The translations under genes were made by a program, and so were the position numbers. The notes under the pieces are model-generated. The model saw only the letters and a list, made by a program, of their open reading frames with translations. It was not told the origin of the DNA and did not search any database. 21,178 nt of DNA from CAZJQT01 sp964604415 (lineage in GTDB: Bacteria > Patescibacteriota > Saccharimonadia > Saccharimonadales > CAZJQT01): NCBI GenBank assembly GCA_964604415.1, contig CAZRYT010000010.1, positions 1-21,178 of the forward strand, read 5' to 3'. This document shows positions 1 through 6,788 of the stretch, piece by piece (position 1 is the stretch's first letter; each line of letters starts with the position of its first letter).

Positions 1-29
1 TCAGCATAAGCGTTAAGCGTTTATTTTCT

Positions 30-668
30 ATGAGTGATAAAGAAAAAACAATTGTTGGAGAGGTGAAAAACAGGTTCAGTTTATATAGGTCGTTGCCTGG
101 CTTTATAAACAAACCCTTGGCTGTCTCTAGAAATAAGTATAAAAACCTCCCCAAGAAAGTAAGGATTATCTTCTTACTAGTACTCGTATTGCTGGTTTTG
201 TCTGCCGGTGCTTACGGTGTGTTTATAGTTGTTGATAAGGTTAGAGTTAAACTAGATCACAATTACGCCATATCTAAGGCAGCCAAAGAACTCACGATGG
301 CAAACCGGTATGCAAAGGACAAAAACAAAGCTCAAGCTTTAGCGCATGCCAGGGCAGCGCTCGCTCTTGCACCAGATGACCCCGATACCGTACTAGCGGT
401 AGCGGCTCTGACCCAGCAAGATAACCCAACTGAAGCAAAGCAAGTCTATGCTCAGGCGCTAGCACTTTTAAAAACACAAGATAATCCTGATGTTAGTGGG
501 AAAAAAGCTATCACCTACTGGGCAGCGGCCCAGCTAGCGGAACGAGCTGGCTTGATTGACCAGGCTAGGCAGTATTATCAGAAGGTTATAGATACTGCAA
601 ACCAATCTAACAGTTATGAGAAAAGTCTTCTACAGCAATCGCAAGCAGCGCTCAAGAGGTTGCAATGA
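30..668 (+). CDS. Membrane-anchored TPR-like protein
   Basis: 212 residues. A basic cytoplasmic head (about 1-45) is followed by one transmembrane helix (about 46-68, VRIIFLLVLVLLVLSAG) and an Ala/Gln-rich helical region. This region looks like two or three tetratricopeptide-type helical pairs (about 88-120, 120-150 and 160-195, e.g. AQALAHARAALALAPDDPDT and AAQLAERAGLIDQARQYYQK). TPRs are protein-protein scaffolds, so an envelope assembly or export-helper role is reasonable, but no specific function can be assigned. It overlaps the next gene by 4 nt (ATGA at 665-668), so it is translationally coupled to the large surface protein and may assist it. There is no Shine-Dalgarno before the ATG, and the 29 bases upstream are too few to judge a promoter. 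The TPR call is by helical periodicity and is moderately sure; the membrane segment is clear. Confidence 0.72.
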   Translation: MSDKEKTIVGEVKNRFSLYRSLPGFINKPLAVSRNKYKNLPKKVRIIFLLVLVLLVLSAGAYGVFIVVDKVRVKLDHNYAISKAAKELTMANRYAKDKNKAQALAHARAALALAPDDPDTVLAVAALTQQDNPTEAKQVYAQALALLKTQDNPDVSGKKAITYWAAAQLAERAGLIDQARQYYQKVIDTANQSNSYEKSLLQQSQAALKRLQ

Positions 669-3600
669 GATTAATAAACATTAAATTACCAGCTACATTT
701 TTAGGCAACCGTTCTAGGCGAATGACAAAGTATCTGACAATATTTGGAGTGGTTCTGGGGATAGCCGGAGTTTTAGCAATGTTAGCTATGCCAAAAACTG
801 CCTATGCGTCCGGAGGTGTAGGTAGCGGTGGTAGTGGTGGTGGTAGTGGCGTCGGTCACTACACTTATTACGGCTGGGGTTGGGCCATTTATGACACCAA
901 TGGTCCTGGCCCAACTGATGGCTTTAGGAATGGTTCATCATGGGCGAGCGCCCAATCAACCTGTCAGAGTGCCAACGCTACCCAAGTCTATGCTTTCGTT
1001 ATTTCAAATGTTAGTGGGACCGACGAGGTCTATGACTACCTCAATGAGGACGGCCCTCCTCAATTTGCAGCCCACTATGCTGCTGGCACAATCGTAGATA
1101 ACGGTAATGCCACAGCTATTGATTCCAGCCAAGCCCAAGGTGCTTTTGATAGTCTGCCCAGTTATGGTGTTGACACGTCGGGCTTTACATTTGGAGGCGC
1201 TTCAGGCAATGTCGGTTGGTTTTGTTATAATTTTGCGCAACCAAAAACTACTGTAGGCGGGCATGTATATAACACGACTACTGGCACCTATATGTCCGGA
1301 GTCCAGATTGCCACTTGTATGAGTGGTTCTAACCCAGCAAACGTTTGGACTGACAGCAATGGATATTTTGGATTCACCGTTAATCAAGGCACTGGCTACT
1401 GCCTAAGAATTGTGGCGGGGACGGCCGCTGGGAGTTACACCAGTGCCTTTTGGATGACCCAGTTTCCGTACAATAAATATCATCCTGGTATAAGTAGTTA
1501 TGAATATCAATTGGCCGGCACGAATTGCTTTGAAACTGGAGCCGAGGGCAATATTTACTGCGGGGATCGTAACGTCTATTGGGGTTATGATTTAAATTGG
1601 CCAAGTGCTACATTTGACTCTTGGGGATCGCAGGGCATGGACTTTAATGTCACAAACCTAACTGTCCAGGCCCATGTCTTTAAGGTTGATGCTAGCGGTA
1701 ATAATTTAGGTGATGTTAGTGGGGCAACACTAACCACTTGTGCGAGTCCGGCCACTATAACTACCGGTACGAACGGTTTTGCCTATATCAATGGTCTTGC
1801 ACCAGGGGCAGGTTTTTGTCTTCGGGTTAGCAGCAGTGCACCGGTGGGCTACAGCGGACCGTTTGTCAGACCATGGGCCCAAGGTTATTACACAAACGAT
1901 AACGGGTCATTAGGGGGTCCCAGCGGTCCTTCGTGCCCATCACTATCGCCCAACCCGCCAAATGGCTGGGGTGGTCCACCTTTTTCGGGGCATTGCAGTA
2001 ATGCAACTTACGAATGGCAAGTCGCAGGTTCAGCCCAAAACTATAGGAGCGAGCCAACGGGCACTTTCTTTGATAGAAATCTAGTTAGCCTGGGTCAAGA
2101 TGGTGGTTATGACTTTGTTTATGTGCGTAACGCCCAAGTTGATCTCTGTCCAAACATAGCAGGATCTCAACCGACAGTACCAGATGGGTGGGTTATAGAT
2201 AGTTCGGGTAATTGCTCTCAACCTGATTACCCATACATGCGCGTTTATGGCGGTGATGTACTGGCTGGCAGCGGTTTTGGCAGTTGCACACCAAATAATG
2301 CGGCTCAAATAATTGGCTGGAATGATGGGCTTGGTGCTGGGGCTGGCGTGCAACTTGCGGCCCAGGCTATGAGCACAATCAACCAATTTACAAGCGCGAC
2401 TCTGCGAAGTTCTACTCCTAAACCTCCGAATGATTTATCATTTGCCAACACTGGTGGCGGGGTAGATCCGACCTATGGCGGAAATTTTGGTGATGCACCT
2501 TGTGCAACTGATTATTTCAATACTGTTACTAACTATTCTGATCCTGGCATAACCGCCGGAGGAGCTGTAGCTGTACCCGGTTCAAGTCCAAGCACAAACT
2601 ACAGCGCAATAGCCAATAGCGAAAAACTAATATTGCGTCACGACGGCGATGTCCAAATAAATGGCAATATAATCTATACCAACTCAGGTACTTGGGCTAA
2701 TCTTAGCCAGATACCGTCATTTGTCTTGATTGTTCGTGGCAATATTTATATCCAAAAAACTGTGACCCAACTAGATGGTTTATACATAGCCCAACCTGAC
2801 GCAGGTGGTAACAAAGGCACAATCTATACTTGCGCCAACGGCACTAGTCTTTATACAGCTGCGACTCTGGATGCTAACTGCAATACCAAACTAACAATTA
2901 ATGGCGCCTTTATAGCCAAAAAGGTCAAATTCCTGCGTACCATCGGGTCGTTGAAAGCCCAATCGGCCACACCTTATGGCTGGTCAGGTTGGCAAAAATT
3001 AAACTCAAGCGGCTGTGGAACAGGGACAGCACCTAACACATACGTTGGCGCCAACAAACAGGTTGGTGTGGCGTCATGGGGTCCTGGACGGCTTGATGTA
3101 TTTTATCGCGGTACCGATAACCAACTAAAGCATTGTTACACTGATAATGCTGATCAAGGCATAGCCGCAACCTGGACATTTGAAAATTTGGGCGGTTCTC
3201 CCAACTCTGCACCAGACGCGGTTTCATGGGGATCTGGGAGAATAGATGTGGTAGTGACTTTTTCAACCGATGGCATGCTCCACCACATTGCTTACGGAGC
3301 CAGCGGCTGGGGTAGTTGGGAGACATTCAGTACGGGTTGTATTTCGAATGGGGCAGCCGTTACATCATGGGGTTCGGGCAGAATTGATGTGATGGAGAAC
3401 AGTTGCTCCTCGGCTGGGTTGCTGGAGGGTAACCAGACCGGTGCAACTTGGAGCGGTCTGGTGAATAACACCGGCGGGGCCACACCGAGTGATACTGCTG
3501 CTGTTTCTTGGGGTCCAAACCGGCTTGATTTCTTTCTGCGCGGTAACGACAATTTTTTGTGGCATAACTATTGGCCAAATGGATCAGGAGCCTTCTCAGG

Positions 3601-4078
3601 CTGGTTTAAAGACACTGGCCCTCAGAATATAAATATTTGCTCTGGACCAGCCGCGACAGCACCTGCCGGCAATAATAGTTTCGGAAACCGTTTGGACATC
3701 TTCGCCATGGGCTGCAATGGTAGTAACCTTAATAACGGCAAACTATATCAAACCACCTGGAACGGCTCTTCCTGGAGTGCTTTGAACCAAGTAGACGGTA
3801 ACAATACAGCTGCCGGTGATCCGGCGGCAGTATCGTGGGGTGATAATCGGTTTGATGTGTTTGGGGTTAACACTGACGCCAACCCGAAGGTAATTTGGGA
3901 TTATTATGATGTGGTGTCTCGACCTAACGACCCAGCAGCCACACACACAGAGGCTAGTAGCAGTGCCAATATAGCTGAAGTTTTCAACTACAGTCCAGAA
4001 CTGTTCATTATTCAGCTAGGTAATATCGTAAACAACGGAGAGATCGATGCTATCACCAGTCTCCCTCCGATACTCTAA
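665..4078 (+). CDS. Large exported surface protein with inserted PLL-like beta-propeller
   Basis: 1137 residues. The N-terminus is an export signal (hydrophobic about 23-43, likely cleavage after AYA at 46-48; an alternative start is Met20). A Gly/Ser linker follows (49-64). Two related beta-sandwich repeats at about 196-250 and 333-389 (each ending in C-L-R) resemble carboxypeptidase-regulatory/Cna-B folds. Residues about 520-766 (starting PYMRVYGGDV) and the last about 36 (NIAEVFNYSPEL to the C-terminus) look like two halves of a domain I recall from other Saccharibacteria/CPR surface proteins. Between them, about 767-1090, lie six copies of an SWG-x-x-R-(L/I/F)-D-(V/F) motif (804, 854, 901, 948, 1005, 1057), the signature of PLL-like/DUF346 lectin propellers. 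There is no LPXTG motif or C-terminal membrane helix. It shares an ATGA overlap with the TPR gene and lies just upstream of the pilus operon. A sugar-binding adhesin is the best inference; the ligand is unknown. Confidence 0.8.
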   Translation: MRLINIKLPATFLGNRSRRMTKYLTIFGVVLGIAGVLAMLAMPKTAYASGGVGSGGSGGGSGVGHYTYYGWGWAIYDTNGPGPTDGFRNGSSWASAQSTCQSANATQVYAFVISNVSGTDEVYDYLNEDGPPQFAAHYAAGTIVDNGNATAIDSSQAQGAFDSLPSYGVDTSGFTFGGASGNVGWFCYNFAQPKTTVGGHVYNTTTGTYMSGVQIATCMSGSNPANVWTDSNGYFGFTVNQGTGYCLRIVAGTAAGSYTSAFWMTQFPYNKYHPGISSYEYQLAGTNCFETGAEGNIYCGDRNVYWGYDLNWPSATFDSWGSQGMDFNVTNLTVQAHVFKVDASGNNLGDVSGATLTTCASPATITTGTNGFAYINGLAPGAGFCLRVSSSAPVGYSGPFVRPWAQGYYTNDNGSLGGPSGPSCPSLSPNPPNGWGGPPFSGHCSNATYEWQVAGSAQNYRSEPTGTFFDRNLVSLGQDGGYDFVYVRNAQVDLCPNIAGSQPTVPDGWVIDSSGNCSQPDYPYMRVYGGDVLAGSGFGSCTPNNAAQIIGWNDGLGAGAGVQLAAQAMSTINQFTSATLRSSTPKPPNDLSFANTGGGVDPTYGGNFGDAPCATDYFNTVTNYSDPGITAGGAVAVPGSSPSTNYSAIANSEKLILRHDGDVQINGNIIYTNSGTWANLSQIPSFVLIVRGNIYIQKTVTQLDGLYIAQPDAGGNKGTIYTCANGTSLYTAATLDANCNTKLTINGAFIAKKVKFLRTIGSLKAQSATPYGWSGWQKLNSSGCGTGTAPNTYVGANKQVGVASWGPGRLDVFYRGTDNQLKHCYTDNADQGIAATWTFENLGGSPNSAPDAVSWGSGRIDVVVTFSTDGMLHHIAYGASGWGSWETFSTGCISNGAAVTSWGSGRIDVMENSCSSAGLLEGNQTGATWSGLVNNTGGATPSDTAAVSWGPNRLDFFLRGNDNFLWHNYWPNGSGAFSGWFKDTGPQNINICSGPAATAPAGNNSFGNRLDIFAMGCNGSNLNNGKLYQTTWNGSSWSALNQVDGNNTAAGDPAAVSWGDNRFDVFGVNTDANPKVIWDYYDVVSRPNDPAATHTEASSSANIAEVFNYSPELFIIQLGNIVNNGEIDAITSLPPIL
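2963..3934 (+). other. Region encoding a PLL-like (DUF346) beta-propeller, inserted
   Basis: This in-frame segment encodes residues about 767-1090 of the surface protein. Six blades are recognisable by an SWG/SFG...R(L/I/F)D core at residues 804, 854, 901, 948, 1005 and 1057, spaced 47-56 residues apart, with aromatic W-x-x-W (773-776) and W-x-x-W-like strands between. PLL lectins usually have seven blades; a seventh could be formed by the flanking WSGW and VIWDYY strands. Boundaries are approximate. Confidence 0.75.
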
Positions 4079-4091
4079 GATGTCTCATAGC

Positions 4092-4121
4092 TTGCTTAAA
4101 CAGATAGTGCTTATGTATAAT
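4092..4121 (+). promoter_or_regulatory. pilM operon promoter (leaderless)
   Basis: A perfect -10 box TATAAT lies at 4116-4121, with TTGCTT 18 nt upstream at 4092-4097 as a fair -35. Only 11 nt separate the -10 from the pilM ATG at 4133, so the expected transcript start leaves about 4-5 nt of leader and no room for a Shine-Dalgarno. This is the likely main promoter for pilM to pilC. Confidence 0.7.
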
Positions 4122-4132
4122 CGGGATTAAAT

Positions 4133-5170
4133 ATGAACATACTGAGTGGGGTAAATGATTTTTTTGGTCTGGACATCGGTACTACTGCTATTAGAGCTGT
4201 CCAACTTCGCAGTGGCCCCAGCCCCCGTGCACTAGAAAAATATGCTTTTCTGCCCATTGATGACAAGTTATCTATGAGTGATTCCAAGGCTGACCAGCAA
4301 AAATTGATTGATGAAGTCAAAAAACTTTTAACTGAGGCGCGGATTAGCAGCCGTAACGTAGCTGTTGGTATTCCATCGCAAAAAGTCTTTACCACAGTCG
4401 TGGATATCGATCGTCTTAATGACGACGAACTAGCCAAAACTATCCGTTATCAAGCAGATTCATTAATCCCAACTCCCTTAGCTGAATCCAAAATAGACTG
4501 GGTGGTCATAGGTGACTCGCCCAAGGACAAGACCAAAGTAGAGGTCTTGTTATCTAGCGTGACTAACGCTTTTACTGAGGTAAGATTGGACATGCTGGAA
4601 TCTATTGGGCTAAATGTTATTGCTTTTGAACCAGATAATTTAGCACTAGCTAGAGCTATTGTCCCGCTGGACGCTGCTCAACCACAGATGGTTTTAGACG
4701 TTGGCAGCAAGAGTACCGATCTTGTTATATGCATGAACGGCGCACCACGGCTGACACGTTCTATACCAACAGGCTCAGAAGCCATAGTCAAAGCTGCCAT
4801 GCAAGGTCTAAGTGTTGATCAAAAACAAGCTGAACAATTTGTCTTCAAGTTTGGTCTCAGTAAAGACAAGCTAGAGGGTCAAATCCATCAAGCAATTATT
4901 GGCACGGTTGATTTATTGATTACCGAAATAGATAAATCGATCAAATTCTTCCAGGCCAGGTACGTTGACAGCAAACTAGACAGAATAATAGTCACTGGTG
5001 GAGCCTCAGCTTTGCCAGAATTTCCACTCTACGTTGCCAACAAATTTTCTATAAATGTAGAAATTGGTAACGCTTGGCGCAACGTGTCTTATCCAGCCGA
5101 TAGGCAAAACGAACTGATGGCTGTTTCGAACCATTTTGGTGTCGCAGCTGGTTTGGCGGAGCGCGCATGA
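4133..5170 (+). CDS. pilM: Type IV pilus assembly protein PilM (actin-like ATPase)
   Basis: 345 residues, the usual PilM length. It has the actin/FtsA-like nucleotide-binding motifs: phosphate-1 GLDIGTTAIR (12-21), phosphate-2 VLDVGSKSTDL (187-197) and adenosine motif IIVTGGASALP (285-295). There is no signal or membrane segment, so it is cytoplasmic. In known T4P systems PilM forms a cytoplasmic ring that binds the PilN N-terminal tail and links the PilN/PilO frame to the motor ATPases. PilN starts 4 nt inside its end (ATGA at 5167-5170), so the two are translationally coupled. The NLLP motif expected to bind PilM is present in the next gene. The start is set by the leaderless promoter and by the GLDIG motif lying close to the N-terminus, as in homologues. 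Confidence 0.95.
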   Translation: MNILSGVNDFFGLDIGTTAIRAVQLRSGPSPRALEKYAFLPIDDKLSMSDSKADQQKLIDEVKKLLTEARISSRNVAVGIPSQKVFTTVVDIDRLNDDELAKTIRYQADSLIPTPLAESKIDWVVIGDSPKDKTKVEVLLSSVTNAFTEVRLDMLESIGLNVIAFEPDNLALARAIVPLDAAQPQMVLDVGSKSTDLVICMNGAPRLTRSIPTGSEAIVKAAMQGLSVDQKQAEQFVFKFGLSKDKLEGQIHQAIIGTVDLLITEIDKSIKFFQARYVDSKLDRIIVTGGASALPEFPLYVANKFSINVEIGNAWRNVSYPADRQNELMAVSNHFGVAAGLAERA

Positions 5171-5850
5171 TTCAATTTAACCTACTACCAGACGTAAAGC
5201 TGCAATATATAAAAGCCAAATCATCTAAACGTATGGTTATTTCTATTTCTGTGCTGACGGCCGCAACCGCTGTAACAGTTATGATTCTGCTACTTTTTGT
5301 TGTTAATGTGCTTCAGAAGAAGCACTTAAGTGACCTAAATAACGACATTGCCAAATATTCCAAACAACTCAATGACACCACCGATCTAAATAAAATCCTG
5401 ACCATCCAAAACCAACTAAGCAACCTAACAGCACTTCATGACAAAAAACCAGTAGTTAGCCGACTTAGTGGTTATTTGTCACAAATTACACCTACCAAGA
5501 TTGGAATAAATAGTTTGAGTGTTGATTTCGGCTCGTCTAACATGAAATTTAGCGGCACCGCCGATAGTCTAAATACCGTCAACACTTTTGTTGATACCCT
5601 CAAATTTACCACCTACGATACTGATACTACCAAAGGCACCAACGCCTTCAAAAATGTTGTACTGTCTGGCTTTACGCCTGGGAAAGATGGCAAAACCAGT
5701 TTTGATTTGGTGCTTAGCTATGACCCAGTTATTTTCGACAGTGCTGCCAAGGTAAAACTAACAGTACCAAGCCAGACTACGACCCGATCCGAAGTGGAAA
5801 AACCCAACGCCCTCTTTCAAACTAAAACTGACACAACGACAGGGAACTAA
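5167..5850 (+). CDS. pilN: PilN-like type IV pilus inner-membrane protein
   Basis: 227 residues. The start MIQFNLLPD carries the NLLP motif (5-8) by which PilN tails dock into PilM. One transmembrane helix follows (about 24-48), then a coiled-coil-prone stretch (about 50-90) and a globular extracytoplasmic domain ending in a low-complexity Thr/Lys tail. This is the bitopic architecture of PilN. It overlaps pilM by 4 nt and is followed 3 nt later by the PilO-like gene, with which it should form a heterodimeric frame. The C-terminal domain is weakly conserved, so the call rests mainly on the N-terminal motif, topology and order. Confidence 0.88.
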   Translation: MIQFNLLPDVKLQYIKAKSSKRMVISISVLTAATAVTVMILLLFVVNVLQKKHLSDLNNDIAKYSKQLNDTTDLNKILTIQNQLSNLTALHDKKPVVSRLSGYLSQITPTKIGINSLSVDFGSSNMKFSGTADSLNTVNTFVDTLKFTTYDTDTTKGTNAFKNVVLSGFTPGKDGKTSFDLVLSYDPVIFDSAAKVKLTVPSQTTTRSEVEKPNALFQTKTDTTTGN

Positions 5851-5853
5851 ACT

Positions 5854-6531
5854 ATGGCTAAACTTCAACAACCATCAACCAAACGGATCCTAATCGATCG
5901 AGCCAGTCGAACACTAGTTATAGCTACTGCCATAGCGGCTTTTGTGGTCGTTTTTTCGCTGTTTGCTTGCAAAGCCCTACTTAGCCAGCGTGCCTATCAA
6001 GCTAAAGTCATTAGCGGCAAGGAAAAGGCTGTTGCCCAGCTAAAAACTAACATCGACTCAGTCAGTAAGTTAGTAAGTGCTTATCAGGATTTTGTTGCGC
6101 CAGCTGCTAACGTTTTGGGTGGTGATCCTAAAGGCAGTGGTGACAAAGATGGCGATAATGCCAAGATAGTTTTGGATGCGTTACCTAGTAAATATGACTT
6201 CCCAGCTTTGGCTACGAGTTTGGCGAAAATTATGAGTGATGGTGGCTTTGCATCTAGTGGTATTGCTGGCAAAGATGATGAAGTCAACCAATCACAACAA
6301 ACTGCTCAGTCCAACCCGCAACCTATCGAAATACCGTTCCAGCTGAGCGTCAGTGGCCCATTCGACAAAATCAAGACTTTGATCGATACCCTGGAACATT
6401 CCATCAGACCGTTTCAAATCAATAAGCTCGACATGAGTGGTTCAGACGATAATCTGTCTGTCGGTATCGATGCCAAAACCTATTACTTGCCAGAGAAAAC
6501 CTTGAATATTCAAAAAGAGGTTGTTAAATGA
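5854..6531 (+). CDS. pilO: PilO-like type IV pilus inner-membrane protein
   Basis: 225 residues. A short basic cytoplasmic tail is followed by one transmembrane helix (about 21-43), a coiled-coil stretch (about 45-80) and a globular domain. The C-terminal part (from PIEIPFQLSVSGPFDKIKTL) matches the PilO pattern, in which a ferredoxin-like domain begins with a V-x-G-x-(Y/F)-x-x-(I/L) strand-helix. It lies directly after pilN and would pair with PilN on the outer face of the membrane. The next gene begins inside its stop (ATGA at 6528-6531). Sequence identity to characterised PilO proteins is likely low, so topology, motif and gene order carry the call. Confidence 0.85.
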   Translation: MAKLQQPSTKRILIDRASRTLVIATAIAAFVVVFSLFACKALLSQRAYQAKVISGKEKAVAQLKTNIDSVSKLVSAYQDFVAPAANVLGGDPKGSGDKDGDNAKIVLDALPSKYDFPALATSLAKIMSDGGFASSGIAGKDDEVNQSQQTAQSNPQPIEIPFQLSVSGPFDKIKTLIDTLEHSIRPFQINKLDMSGSDDNLSVGIDAKTYYLPEKTLNIQKEVVK

Positions 6532-6776
6532 AACGTAAAGACATAATCATTATAGTTGTTATCTGTGTAATCAGCGGTGTGGTCTCCTTGGTGCTATCTA
6601 ACTTATTGCTTGGCTCTCCTGCCAAAAGGCAGTCAACTATTGAGAAGGTCGAACCGATATCAGCCGATTTTAAAACACCAGACAGCCGTTATTTTAACTC
6701 AAATTCGATTGACCCAACTCAACTGATCAAAATCGGCGAAAATACCAACCAGTCACCATTTAATTCCAAGCCTTAA
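6528..6776 (+). CDS. Small bitopic membrane protein in the pilP position
   Basis: 82 residues. A KRK start is followed by one strongly hydrophobic helix (about 6-28) and a polar tail of about 50 residues outside. It sits in the slot where proteobacterial operons encode PilP, but it is not PilP by anything visible: there is no lipobox (the only Cys, at 13, is preceded by VVI rather than a small residue), no beta-domain, and less than half the length. It overlaps pilO by 4 nt and is 12 nt before pilB, so it is clearly part of the operon. I do not recognise the family. A small structural accessory of the PilM/N/O platform is a guess from context. Confidence 0.75.
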   Translation: MKRKDIIIIVVICVISGVVSLVLSNLLLGSPAKRQSTIEKVEPISADFKTPDSRYFNSNSIDPTQLIKIGENTNQSPFNSKP

Positions 6777-6788
6777 CGAGCGACGCCA

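Noticed and set aside
10..20. CGTTAAGCGT shared by bases 11-20 and 12977-12986, both shortly before genes
   Set aside because: A ten-base match between two sites in a 21-kb window is compatible with chance, and the positions relative to the starts differ.
828..1097. Plus-strand frame starting with a poly-Val run inside the surface protein gene
   Set aside because: It is an out-of-frame reading of the GGT-rich linker DNA; there is no start signal and the main frame is continuous.
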